A DNA stretch of 64,000 bases from positions 3,101,501 through 3,165,500 of the forward strand of contig CP051140.1 in NCBI GenBank assembly GCA_001592805.2, given 5' to 3'. The position numbers were made by a program, and so were the translations under genes. Positions 29,354 to 40,136 of the stretch are shown in pieces; the stretch's first letter is position 1, and the number at the start of each line of letters is the position of its first letter. Origin of the DNA: Peltaster fructicola (lineage: Eukaryota > Ascomycota > Dothideomycetes). A model generated the notes under the pieces. It was not told the DNA's origin. It ran no database searches and saw only the letters and a program-made list of their open reading frames with translations.

Positions 29354-31021
29354 TCACTCAGACTTCTTTGTTACAGGCGCGGCCTTTTGCGTGCCCTTCT
29401 TCCTCTTTTCACCGTAGTACTTCCAGCTGCGACTTACACCAGCACTTAACACGCTCTTGATGGTCTGAGTAGTGCTTGGCCAAGCGACAGTCTTGCTGAC
29501 AGTCTTCGAAAGCACGCTGGGAAGGTCGCTCTCGCCAGCGATACGCCTCTCGAAGTCGCCAGCTTCTCGCCTGCGGAAGCCTTCGGCGTTGTCCTCATCA
29601 GCCGCTGCTTGCATAAGCTCGTTGAAGTCAGCACCGGTGATGCCAAACTTGGCCTTGTACTGATGGTAGAGCTTGTTTCTGAATGCCTTTGGTAACCTGC
29701 GGACCATGTTTCCTCGTCGCACCGGATCCATGTCCTGCTGTAAGGAAAGACCATCCAAGCCACCCAGTACGTCAGAGAGATCAGCACCGGAGCCTGTGTG
29801 ACGAATGGCATCCTCTTTTTCCCAGCCGACCTCGTGTGGTCTCCGATGGTCGTTAAAGTCTGCGTTAGGCAGATTCTCGATCAGTGGGACATAAAGCTGT
29901 CGGAAGCCAGGAAGTTGCGCGCCAACAATGTTCTTGACCTTGTTTGGATTTTCACTGGCGAGATATGGGTTCATTCGAGGATCGCCCATGTAGCTGAGTC
30001 CAGCAATACGCTCGTACAGCTCGCGCTCGGTGAACTTCTCCGGAAGCATGAGTAGTGCAGTGCGTAGTGCAGAGATGAGGTTGACCTGGTTCGCAAGACG
30101 GATGCGAGCATCATCACGAAGAATCTTGACTGGCTTCTGCAGTCGTCCTGCAAGATACAAGGTCGACCACTCGCTCAGATCTGTTGAGAGCGTGTCCAGA
30201 TTGACCACACCGTATTTGATCATGATGCCATTTACCGTGATGTAAGGATTGAAATAGACACCAGCGCCAGTCTGATCCTGTAGCCACGATATAGCCGCCG
30301 ATGCATTAGGGAGGTGACGCAGGCCAGAGTAATGCTCCGGGTATTGTGTAAGATTCAAGGAGTGCCAATGCTGGGTATGCGAAACGCCGAATATGAAATC
30401 AATGATCTTTGCGCCTCCTTTTTGCCAGTCCTCAACTGCTTTTGGTGGGTGTGGGTGTGGACTGAGATCCATCGTGCTGGGTTTCGAGTTCTTCTGTCCA
30501 AAGACACCACTACCGTATGCGAATGCGTATCGTATAGGAGCTCTGAATTGCCATAGAATCTGTCTCAATGCCTCTTTAAACTCCTCGTTCACTCGAATAT
30601 GCTGATTGTGACCAAAGTAACGGTGCGGAAGCTGAGAGAAGCTGGATATGTTGTAGTCGGGATCGTCTTCCCAGCCGTCTGGCAGAGTCTCCGTAGCAAG
30701 CTCAGCTCTTGTGTTTCCTGTCTCTTGAGCTGTTCCTTGAGAGCTGGACGTCTCGGCAGAGGCTTGAGTTGACTGCGCATCTTCGTGTACCTTTGGCTGC
30801 TGCTGCTTTTGCTCTTTCACAACCACCGACGAGGAGAATGAGCGAGTGTGTAGTCGTGAGTACTGCGCTAGGCGACCATTGCGAGCCAACACGCTAGTGT
30901 TTGTCCTGCGCGCTGCCAAAGATTGTGTCGCTGAGCTTCGTAACACATGCTGTGAGGTTCGGTGACAGATCCGGACGCTGTTGAGAGCAGAATCGAAGGT
31001 CGCCAATCTATGCAGAGCCAT
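29354..31021 (-). CDS. TAM41: Mitochondrial CDP-diacylglycerol synthase Tam41
   Basis: This intronless gene starts at the ATG at 31021 and gives 555 residues. Tam41 makes CDP-diacylglycerol from phosphatidic acid and CTP at the mitochondrial inner membrane, the first committed step toward cardiolipin. The first 65 residues are rich in Arg, Ser and Thr and poor in acids (RLHTRSFSSSVVV), fitting a presequence. A disordered linker (70-115) precedes the catalytic part: YAFAYGSGVFGQ is the nucleotidyltransferase-type glycine/serine loop, and KIIDFIFGVSHTQHWHSLNL carries the conserved Asp and His. Later family blocks are AGVYFNPYITVNGIMIKYGV and LYLAGRLQKPVKIL. The C-terminus has a basic tail (GEKRKKGTQKAAPVTKK). 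The 3' end is 78 bp from the convergent P450. Confidence 0.93.
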   Translation of the reverse strand: MALHRLATFDSALNSVRICHRTSQHVLRSSATQSLAARRTNTSVLARNGRLAQYSRLHTRSFSSSVVVKEQKQQQPKVHEDAQSTQASAETSSSQGTAQETGNTRAELATETLPDGWEDDPDYNISSFSQLPHRYFGHNQHIRVNEEFKEALRQILWQFRAPIRYAFAYGSGVFGQKNSKPSTMDLSPHPHPPKAVEDWQKGGAKIIDFIFGVSHTQHWHSLNLTQYPEHYSGLRHLPNASAAISWLQDQTGAGVYFNPYITVNGIMIKYGVVNLDTLSTDLSEWSTLYLAGRLQKPVKILRDDARIRLANQVNLISALRTALLMLPEKFTERELYERIAGLSYMGDPRMNPYLASENPNKVKNIVGAQLPGFRQLYVPLIENLPNADFNDHRRPHEVGWEKEDAIRHTGSGADLSDVLGGLDGLSLQQDMDPVRRGNMVRRLPKAFRNKLYHQYKAKFGITGADFNELMQAAADEDNAEGFRRREAGDFERRIAGESDLPSVLSKTVSKTVAWPSTTQTIKSVLSAGVSRSWKYYGEKRKKGTQKAAPVTKKSE

Positions 31022-31548
31022 TTCGGAAAGTTGTAGTTGAAGGAGTGTGGTTGAGTTGGAAGTGTTTTAGTTCATATTCAATCTCAGATGGTCGTCGCGG
31101 GCATTGCCAGAATGAGCACGGCTAATTTGAAAGCCTTGGACGAGTGATGAGAGGATCCAGGGCAGCTGTGTGAAGATAGAAAGAAGCACACTCGTGGCTC
31201 TACAGCTTTGTGATGAGAAAATAAGCCGCAAGCTCCGAGCTCGAGGTCTTACGTCCGACGAGCCTGTTTGTGCTCAAAAGTCGCGCAATTCGTTGTGCAA
31301 CTCGAGTCTGCAAGGTCAGTCAGTATGGAAAAGCAAGAAGTTGTGATATGGCAAGGCGATAGTGCTGTCGATGTGTGAAAAGACTTCGGTGTGAGGTGTC
31401 GTTCTGATGGCCAACGAGTGAGGACCGTGCGCGCAGTGTTGTTGGCATCATTGGGCCGACTTTGTTTACGTGCCTTCCAAACACGTCGAATTGCTTGACA
31501 ACCACACCAGACATCATAAATGCTCTTCACTGCCACGCGCGCGCCGAC
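31022..31548. promoter_or_regulatory. Divergent intergenic region between TAM41 and BIR1
   Basis: The stretch of 527 bases separates two divergent start codons and should carry both promoters. Nothing else is visible. Confidence 0.4.
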
Positions 31549-33709
31549 ATGACGAGCGAGATGTACGCGTATCGCGCGCGATTGGCATCATTCGAGCGTC
31601 CAAAACATACCAGCAAGAAACGTACTTCCTCGCAATCGAAGAAGAAGACCACAACTAATCCTGCATGGCCGCACCAAACACCACGACCGGACGATGTAAG
31701 ACGCGTGGTAGCCGTACAATCGAGTAATTACTGACTAGCTACAGCTTGCACGTGCCGGCTTCTTCTTTCAACCTGACGATACAGAAGGCGATGACAACGT
31801 CAAGTGTTTCTCGTGCCGCGCCTGTCTTAATGGGTGGGAGCCCAACGACGACCCTATCATTGAGCATGTCTCGCATCGTCCAGACTGTGCTTGGGCAACC
31901 GCTGTGTCGGTTGTGCGAAGAGAAGGTGTAGAGTCAGACGATCGAGATCCACTCAGCGAACAACTCCATAACGCACGACTGCAGACCTTCAGCCAAGGCA
32001 CATGGCCGCACGAGCAAGAAGAGGGTCATTTCTGTACCGCACAACGCATGGCCGACGCTGGGTGGTGCTTGGATGCTGGACCAGGATATGAGGACAGTGC
32101 TACCTGCTTCTACTGCGACCTAGCACTTGATGGGTGGGAAGCTGAGGATGATCCTATGGAAGAGCATAGAAAGCGACAGCCCGACTGCAGATTCTTCGAA
32201 CTTCTGAAGCGATACCACAGCACAAAGGGACAGGCGAAGTCCAAGACCAAAGGCACAAAGAATGCACGATCAAGCAAGGCGAGCCGTGCGAGTGTGCAAA
32301 GCACAGTATCGATGGCACCCTCTGAAATGACGACATACGATGATGCATCTGGTGATGAGGTTGTGGCAGCAGAGCCCAAGTCATCCAAATCAAAGAAGGC
32401 TTCACGATCGACTGCTACAAAGTCGTCTAAAGGTCGAAAGCAAACGCAAACAGATGCAGAAGTGGTGGAGCATGAGCTAGAGGAACCATCGCAACCTGTC
32501 GAAGAGACTAAGCCAGTCAAGAAGCCAAAGAAGACCACCAAGAAGAGCACAAAGATCAGTACTGTCAGCTCCACACAAGACGCAGATAATGATGCGCCTG
32601 TGCCAAAGCAGAAGAAGACTACCAAGAAAGCAAGCGCTGTCAACAAACGCGTTAGCAATGCGGCAGATCAGTTGCAGGATGAGCTTGAGGAGTCCATAAT
32701 CGATCAATTCCCGCAGCCGACGTCCAAGTCATCACAACAGAGCAGCCGGGGAGTCAAACGCACCTCAGATGGAAGTGCCAAGGATCGAGACTCGTCCATC
32801 ATGGTCGCCGAATTTCCAGTGCCGCCACAGTCAGCAAAGCAGCAGCCAGTGAGTCGTACGTCAAAGGCCAAGTCCATTACTTTCGAGGTCGAAGTTGAAG
32901 AAGCGACAGCGACAGCCATCACGCATCCTTCTGCTACCCAAGGAGGTCCACGGCCGACGAAGCGAGCGAAAAGTGCAAGATCGACTAAGTCTGCACAGTC
33001 TTCACATGCATACGACACCACTCTGGAAGACGCACTCGTTGATGAAGAAGAACGCGCCATTGAGCTTGAGCTAGCTCGTATTGAGAAAGAGCAGCAAGAG
33101 CGCGAGATCAATGCACAACGACAAACTAAGGCCGAGCCTTCGAATGGTGCCTTCGAGATCTTACAGGACGAAGTCGACGAAGAGCCATACTATCATCCTA
33201 TGCTCCCACTTGTTGCCATGACAGGCTCAACGATCAGGAATACACCAACACCGAGTCCTACTGGCAGCGACAAGGAGAATACATCATCCTTGGAGGCAGC
33301 TAAGTCTGCACACACTCCAGTATATATGAGTCCAACAAAGACGACTCGCATCCCTCTAGCACCATCGACTCCTAACAGGATGTTGCCATCGGCCAATGCA
33401 GGGACAGTGTCGCCACGAAAGCTTCTTGGTGCGACTCGCTCGACAGTAGCATGGAAGCCGGTTGACCTCGATAGTGTGCTCCTGCTCGGACCACAAGCAA
33501 CGCCAAACAAACTGCGTGAGATACTCGTGACAGCTGCCGGCTCACTTACAGCTGATGAGCGGAAGATGACTATTGAGGAGTGGCTTCGATCACGGGCACG
33601 ACAACAAGAACAAGAACTACAGCGAAGAGGCGAGGAGATGGTCGCTACATTTGAGGCTGAAGGCAATCGCGCTCTGGGATGTCTTGAGGGCATGCATGTC
33701 GCTGTGTAA
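31549..33709 (+). CDS. BIR1: Two-BIR inhibitor-of-apoptosis-like protein (Bir1/survivin)
   Basis: Exon 1 is 31549-31695 and exon 2 is 31745-33709. The 49-nt intron (GTAAGA...CTGACTAGCTACAG) interrupts the first BIR and joins RPDD|LARAGFFF; the product has 703 residues. BIR1 (about 1-100) has zinc ligands CFSC, then HVSHRPDC. BIR2 (about 128-200) has CFYC, then HRKRQPDC, with the usual GW in each. Fungal Bir1 is the survivin-like subunit of the chromosomal passenger complex with Ark1/Ipl1 kinase and INCENP, and acts at centromeres and the spindle midzone. A long Lys/Ser/Thr-rich disordered middle contains repeated KKTTKK motifs. The C-terminal helix (LTADERKMTIEEWLRSRARQ) fits the family's complex-binding region. 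BIR1 contains a Lys/Ser-rich insertion between its first helix and the WPH motif. Confidence 0.9.
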
Positions 33710-33756
33710 TGCTGGGTACATATTTGATGACTATCACGACCTGATGCTGTACACTT

Positions 33757-34920
33757 TCACTCTTCCTCGCTCTCCTCTTCTTCTGGTGCTGCATCATCCT
33801 GTCCCATGGCTTCAGCGAGTTGCTTCTCGAGATCGTCGTCATCATCATCGTCTTCTTCGACTGCAGCAGCTTGGATTGTGGAGTTTGGAGCGTGAACAGG
33901 AGATGGCAGACCAAAGTGTTCGACGTCAGCATCGTCGTCGCCACCAAGCTCGAACTCCTCAGCGTCTTCTGGTCCTTCCACCGCTGGAGAATGCAATCTG
34001 CTTGCAGGACTACTTGCAGCAGATTGCAGGCTGATGGGACCATGACCGATTTGAGAGCCCAGGGATCCGCTTAGCGCCATCGACATCGCTGATTGATGTT
34101 TGCCGTGAGGTGCGTCGTCGTCGTTCTCCAGGATGAGTTCGCCATCATCGTCATCAGCTTGAGGAAGAGGCATTGTAGCCTTACGCTCCAATCGCACTGC
34201 CGGTACATTATCCGGCACGCTTGTCTTCGCACGTGGTAGAGCTGGTTGCGTTGCCTTGGTGCGTTTGGCAGCAGGCTGTGTGCTTTCTGTGGCGGGCTTC
34301 CTCTTCTTGACGACCGGTGCTGCTGATGTTTTGGTTGTTTGTGAAGCTGGACGGACGACTGGTGTACTGGCATGGCTCTTAGATACGCCAATCTGACTTG
34401 TCTGCTTTGGTGAAGGCTCCTCAAGGAAGTGTCTATAGTCGAAAGGATTGTCCGCGTCAGGAGTGCCATTTTCGCTGTGATCAAGCGTACCAGGCTCATC
34501 GTGATTGTCCTCGTTCGCTACACTGAGCTGCTGATACCTTTGCTGTAATTTCGCCGTATCCAGCTCGTCTGGTGTAGTGATGATGTTGAGAGCGACAGTA
34601 GTGTCAATGCGCTCGAGTGTAGCCTTCTTGCGTCCACCATTCTCACTCAGAACCAAGACATAGTTGTCTGTAGCTTTCCCTCTTGCGCCAGTATACCTCC
34701 ATTCTTGCTCGCCGTCCTTGATGCTTGCTTCGCAGCCTTCCTTACTTTCTGATGGTCGAATGCTCTGGGCGACAGTAGAGCGATCGTTCAGCTTTGGTAG
34801 ATGGTTGTAGCGTACGCTGGTGAGGCTTGCTGCTCGCTTAGTCGCCTTGATGCTTTCACCAAAAGTGATAGGCCAAGTTGCTTGTGCCGAAAGGTTGATC
34901 AAGCTGGCGACGTCTGCCAT
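33757..34920 (-). CDS. ELL-associated factor (EAF) transcription elongation protein
   Basis: This 387-residue intronless gene starts at the ATG at 34920. The EAF N-terminal domain (about 15-130) is visible: WPITFGESIKATKRAASLTS then VRYNHLPK, a separated EWRYTGARGKATDNYVLVL, and RKKATLERIDTTVALNI. EAF proteins bind ELL and stimulate RNA polymerase II elongation; S. pombe has a comparable Ell1-Eaf1 pair. The remaining two-thirds is disordered, with a KKRKPATESTQPAAKRTK nuclear-localisation-like segment and an acidic C-terminus including a run of Asp (EEDDDDDDDLE) and a final EEEESEEE. The 3' end lies 47 bp from the convergent BIR1 stop. Confidence 0.85.
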   Translation of the reverse strand: MADVASLINLSAQATWPITFGESIKATKRAASLTSVRYNHLPKLNDRSTVAQSIRPSESKEGCEASIKDGEQEWRYTGARGKATDNYVLVLSENGGRKKATLERIDTTVALNIITTPDELDTAKLQQRYQQLSVANEDNHDEPGTLDHSENGTPDADNPFDYRHFLEEPSPKQTSQIGVSKSHASTPVVRPASQTTKTSAAPVVKKRKPATESTQPAAKRTKATQPALPRAKTSVPDNVPAVRLERKATMPLPQADDDDGELILENDDDAPHGKHQSAMSMALSGSLGSQIGHGPISLQSAASSPASRLHSPAVEGPEDAEEFELGGDDDADVEHFGLPSPVHAPNSTIQAAAVEEDDDDDDDLEKQLAEAMGQDDAAPEEEESEEE

Positions 34921-36459
34921 GACTGCTTGTATTCACGGATATTAGAGAGGTAACGGCAGCTTTGCTGTGGATGTCTTGTGTCTTTGTTCAGAGCTGTATT
35001 GTTTGCTAAAGCGGTTGAGGTCAGCACAGCCGACCAGGTGCGTTTGGGGCTGACCTTGCAGACAACGCATCCAATCAACAAGGGCACAAAATCACCTGTA
35101 CCATGACATGACTGCGACTAATGTGTTGAATCTCTGATACGGCGATGTGCTCGTCGAAAGATTGGAAGGATCTGTCGACAGAGGCAACCATTGCGCTTCA
35201 ATCTCGTTAGAATGATATCCCATCACATCGACACCAAACGCCTTTGATGTCGCACAACGCTGTATCGGGGAACTGATACTGATTCTTGCACCGTGTCTCA
35301 GCGCTCAGATGCGAAGAGGCACCAGAGCAACAGCTGTCAGCATCCCAGCAGATATTGGCAGTCTCATCCGTTGCCAGAGCATCGTCAATGTTGAGACTTC
35401 CTGCGACAACACGGCGATCGACATCATGGGACATCGCACGTATCATCGCAGGAGGCAGCTGTGCAAGAGCCACGCCGACGACTCAATCTGGTGCGCAAGC
35501 GATCCCTTCATCGCAAGAAGCTTTTCACAGGAGCTGCTCATCAGCATTTCAGAGAACAGCCTCGCCGAGGTGAACCACTAGATCTAGGGTTGCTCGTGAT
35601 GATATGATAAAATAGTACATTATACTCCGCAGCCATCGTGCCATTTCACTCGATCGCAGAATCGGACTTACTATAATGCGGCGACTTCACACGACAACAA
35701 TGGATAGGAAGCAGTCCAGGCGTCAATCAATTGCAGTGAGACGATCACATAGATGTGTTTGATAAGATTAATTGCCCTGTTACATATAGAGGCAGACTTA
35801 GCATGTATGTACAAGACCATCGTTCGTTTCTGCTCCATGTGTCTTACATCTACAATGGAAGACCATTGTCTGTGTCTGTGCTAGCAGTGCAAGCAGTATC
35901 GGCAACGAGAGCACCATCAGTCTCTGTGTCAGCAACCATTGGACGTTGTGCTGTGCTGGGATGATGTTGCACCTGCTCTGTTCACGTGGCAGGTTGGCGA
36001 TGCTGTGGTACTCGTGACTGTGTGTAGCTCCTATTCAGTGATAGGCAACACATCGTAGCAAGATATTGCAGAGTGGTAGTGTGAAGAAGGCGCGAATCAT
36101 AGGACCATGGAGAAGCTTGATCATTGAGAGCTGAAATGCGTCATTGTCGTCAGGCGGGCACTGGTAGCTTGAGAAGTGCTGATGTCGATGGCAGAACTGG
36201 ATGCGCTGGCCAGACAATGATAATGCTGATGTGGTTGGTATGTTCTCAGGCCGCAACAGGGTGGTACTTGTGTGAGCATCATCGTTGAGGTCAGGTGGCA
36301 GGCGAGTGCGTGATGCGCGTTTGAGGTCCCGTCGTTGTGTGTATCGTATTGCCTTCAGCTCCCGTAGCGTAATTGGCGCAACTAAACTGTTGTTAAGCAG
36401 TGCAGATGTTTTTGTGATTTTGTTTGTCGCAAATTGAAGCTGTGAGTGAACACATTGAT

Positions 36460-36543
36460 CGTTCCGCGTTGGTGGTTTCACGTTGATGGTTTCGCGTTGA
36501 TGGTTTCGTGTTGGTCTTTTCGCGTTGGTGGTTTGGTGTTATT
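36460..36543. repeat. Degenerate 14-bp tandem repeat, six units
   Basis: Six consecutive units match the consensus GGTTTCGCGTTGRT. Units begin at about 36460, 36474, 36488, 36502, 36516 and 36530, with 1-5 differences each. Variation falls mainly at the central CG (CACG, CGCG, CGTG), as expected of C-to-T change. No coding role is apparent. Confidence 0.85.
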
Positions 36544-36922
36544 GTGATCGTTGCGTTCGATGAAAGGTTATGCAAGAGGAGGACACACGGCGCTCGATGG
36601 ACGCGATGATGTGCGAAGGCCTTCAATCATCACACATCACCGCGCCGAAGAGAAAAAGAGGTTGAGAAGCGAAGAAGAAGGTCTATTTGTAGAGGCTAGC
36701 TTGTGCGCTAGCGTGAATCCTCAGGCATGCACGACCCGTGCCATAGCATCAACTACAACAGTGAAGTCGTGGAATCGAGGATTGATCTCGAAGCTTCCAT
36801 TGCTCGTCGGCCAATGTCCTTAGAACCGGTGCGTTCGTCATCTTGGTCCCCCAACGCATAAGTCCTATCCCAGCTTCCATGACACGCACAGCCTGCCGGC
36901 GAGTTGATGCGTGTTCTCACGT

Positions 36923-36947
36923 ACTCAACACTCAACGAGTGTTGAGT
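36923..36947. repeat. Perfect 11-bp inverted repeat (hairpin)
   Basis: ACTCAACACTC and GAGTGTTGAGT are exact reverse complements separated by AAC. The stem is isolated in non-coding sequence, without a T-run or neighbouring gene end, so it is not an obvious terminator. It could be a dimeric protein-binding site. Confidence 0.8.
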
Positions 36948-39739
36948 GTCGGAGGTCGAAGTCCGAAGTGCGTAGTGCGAGCTTTCTTCGCTACAGACGA
37001 CTGTTGAATGCAGCAATTCACAACGACGAGTACATGTCCATCTCACCTCTGCATTGATCATGGCGCTACTGCCAGTATATGCATCAGCCTGTTCATTGAC
37101 TCAAGCGAGTGTCTGACCGTACTGCACCGCTCAGCTACGTGGCCACGTACACTATCCTGAAGAGCCTGGACGCTACGAAGCTGACAGACTGAAGAGTTGA
37201 GCACTCAGCGGTCGTGCTTGACAGAGACCGGGAATGCTCTGGCTGCTCTGGGATCTGACAGGAGCAAGGCGACCCAAGTGAGTGTATGCTGCTTCTCGAG
37301 CGCTCTGCGGCGACTTCTCCGAGAGGCACCAGCGCAGAATGTTCTTACAGCTCAAATTTGACGTTGGCTGCTTCGCCAATGGCTGAATTGTATCAGCGTC
37401 TGATGGAGCTTACGGCCGGCCTGCTGTAGGGTCAGCTGCCTGATGCACTGGCGATGAGTCAGTAGTGATGGAGCAATGGCCTGATTGTTGCGTCGAGGAC
37501 GTTGCACGAGCTGTGTATAAAGAGTATGAAGCAACGTACATGTTCGACACAAAAGGTCTCTTTCCAGATGGATGCAGAGTTGTCTGAAGAGACCTTGTTT
37601 GACACGATTGGCAACGTGCGTACCATCTCCGATTCATCCAACATTCAGCTGACGGCAGATCTGCTAACAGTCCTGGGATTTTGAGCCGGAAACCTCTGTT
37701 GAACGGATAGTCTGTATTCACCATGTCCCCGTACCGCCTATGCTCAATCTTAAGGAGCCGTCGCAGCTTAGCCAGGGAACATCGAGCAAGAGCGCATTCT
37801 GGACAGAACTTGATATGGACTCGATCTCCGTACCGTCTATACTCAGCCTGAATGCCCTAGAGCTACCCGATCATGGGATGGTAAGCATGTGTGACTGCTC
37901 AAAGGATAGGAGTAACCACAACATCTCTATCTTGGCCATGCCTCTTTGAGGAGCAGCTGGGACAACGGAAACTGGGACTATGAGTATATGAGCACAATCT
38001 GTATCAGATCAGTTCCCTGCTCCGGATTCAAGACGTCCGACTGAATGACAATGGTATCTCATGCAGCCGTACATGGTTGCAAAGCCTGTCGACTTGTTAC
38101 GCTTTGTTACACTGACGAGGCATGCAGCTACTTACGATAGCTCTTGCCCATCTCGTCCGCGTGGTGGGAGTTTCTGAGCGCTACAGATACGAGCATCATG
38201 CTGCATCTCGTAAGGTCATTACAACTCTTGATCGGTGCTCTTACTGTCTAGTGGAGAGAGCAGAAAGTGCATGGACGTTGAGGTGGTTGCTGCGGTCCAT
38301 ATGTCGATATCTGGGAGCGCTCATTGCGAAGTGTTCGTCAATGCTGGGAAGCCTGAGCCAGTCGAACGCTGCATTCTGTCAGCAGTTGGCTCTTCCCCTA
38401 GCATGTGCATAACCGAGGGAAACACTGTTGGCATGCGGATGGGCGTCAGCCGCGCTCGCGCGTCGTCTCCGAGCAGACATGCGGCAGCGAGGCACAGATG
38501 GCAGGTGGTCGATGCCGTTGTGTTTGGTTTGGTGTAGCAGGAGATACGCCGAATGAATATATGCTAGCGCACAGGTCATCCGAGTTTGTTATTGCATGTG
38601 TTCACACAACACGCGACACTGTGCTCATACCGCCGTATTGATAGCTGCAAGTCAAGGCTTTGCAGTAGTCGTTGCTGATGTTTAAATGAGTGTCACAAGG
38701 TCTGATCAAGATCAGCTCACCACTATTCTGCTTCCACAATGCTGTGCATGTACTCTCGTAGGAGCTTGAAGTTGAAGTCGTCTAAGTATGCGCTACATGT
38801 GAGCCCTAGGCGGCCACATGAGGTCCAGGGAAGAAGTGTTCGAGCTTTTGTTTGCGAATTGGTCAAACGCCAAGATGTTGGAGCGCTGGACACAAGTTGG
38901 TCAATCTCACGTCAGACATCATGCTTCGTATATCATGACATAACATCTGGCATCAGAGACCGGTCTTGTCCAGTCAAGAGCAGTGCAACGATCCTTTCGC
39001 AATTCTCTCGCAATTGCACTAAGCTGTCGCAAGCGCTGTCGTGGACCACTGGGTAGAAGCCAGCTACAAGATCGTATCAGCACTTGGCACACTAACTTGT
39101 CACTTGCAGGTTTCCCCAAGTCGTCGAATGCCTGGACAAGTTGATCGATCACCACCCAGCGTGCTTGTGCGAAGCAAGGCGACTGTATAACGACACTTGA
39201 CAATTGACCAGTGATGCGTATTCTCTCGACTGCCAACGAGACCGACAATAGCAGTATCAGATAATCGCTTCTGGGAATCAAGCTGCTCCGTCTCGCAGAA
39301 GATGTGCTGCAGGTGACGATCGAGATGTCGAGGACATGTCGCACATCCAGTGGAGATCCGATGAAGTCCAATCGAGTACTTAAGACGGACTATACTTTGA
39401 ACCGGAAGATCAAAACCTATCAAGCAGATGATTGAGGTGTGTCTCGAGCGCCGCTACGTGGTTACAGGTCGGATCTTAGCCTCAGATCTGCAGCCAACTG
39501 GTCCCAAGTTGCTCAGACCTCGCTAGTGTACGAACACCAACCTTTCCTTCATCACAGACGACCGAGACGTCCTGGGCTAGCATCCCTTCGTCGAACACAG
39601 CTCTGATACCTTGCTACGTACTACTCAGCACACTGCCCCTGAACGCTTGCCGTTCTAGCTCGAGATTCGTCCAGTCTCGCCGCGGATGATCTCAAGCACA
39701 GGATCCACTACTCTGGAACTCACATCTCCGCCCCGAAAG

Positions 39740-39858
39740 GCTTTCATAGTCTAGTGGTTATGATGCATCCTTTACATCTGGTTTCGGTTCGTTTTATCGT
39801 GCTGGATCAACGATTAGGTGAACGGATGAGGTCCTGAGTTCGACCCTCAGTGAAAGCT
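39740..39858 (+). tRNA. tRNA-Val (UAC anticodon) with 46-nt intron
   Basis: The acceptor stem GCTTTCA (39740-39746) pairs with TGAAAGC (39851-39857). The D arm is GTCTAGTGGTTATGAT. Anticodon stem CATCC (39766-39770) pairs with GGATG (39824-39828). The loop reads TTTACA|C, so the anticodon is TAC. The intron, 39777-39822, sits in the canonical place after position 37. Variable loop AGGTC is followed by T arm CTGAG-TTCGACC-CTCAG. The mature length is 73 nt before CCA addition. The discriminator base would be T (39858), unusual for valine tRNAs. A run of T immediately downstream (39861-39866) fits a polymerase III terminator. Confidence 0.85.
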
Positions 39859-39870
39859 TGTTTTTTGCAC
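39859..39870 (+). terminator. Likely RNA polymerase III terminator of tRNA-Val
   Basis: A run of six T follows directly after the tRNA 3' end, as expected for polymerase III termination. Confidence 0.6.
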
Positions 39871-40136
39871 TCCTGGAGGCTATATCAATGAATTTTTGTT
39901 CAGAAATGGCCGTCTGGCTTTACGACAGCATGCGGCAACGATTTGGGCACCCAGGGAAGCTTTTGGTGTGATGGTGGGTTCTTGTCAGGCCAGCAAACAG
40001 TGCCGGTAGTGGAATGTTGGCAGTATGGGGACATTCCGACAAACTTATCTGCACAAGCCACACACAACATGGCTTTGTCCGCCGGCAGTATATGAATCAT
40101 TACGGAAGCCTAGGATGGCAGTATGACCCTTCAATC

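Larger units (their letters stand above)
34921..39739. other. Gene-poor 4.8-kb region
   Basis: No convincing protein-coding gene is seen on either strand. Frames are short, overlap in conflicting directions and lack domains; some begin only at non-ATG codons. The region carries a degenerate 14-bp tandem repeat (36460-36543), a perfect hairpin (36923-36947) and a pair of imperfect 27-bp direct repeats (about 37726-37752 and 37825-37851). The latter differ at six of 27 positions, most of them transitions. It may be decayed sequence, a regulatory region for EAF, or host non-coding RNA; none of these can be shown here. Confidence 0.5.

Noticed and set aside
36460-36543. CRISPR-like array
   Set aside because: Units are contiguous 14-bp repeats without spacers, in a eukaryotic genome; this is a minisatellite.
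38919-39371. A 150-codon minus-strand frame in the gene-poor region
   Set aside because: It begins with a non-ATG codon, conflicts with overlapping frames of similar quality, and shows no domain or conserved-looking block.
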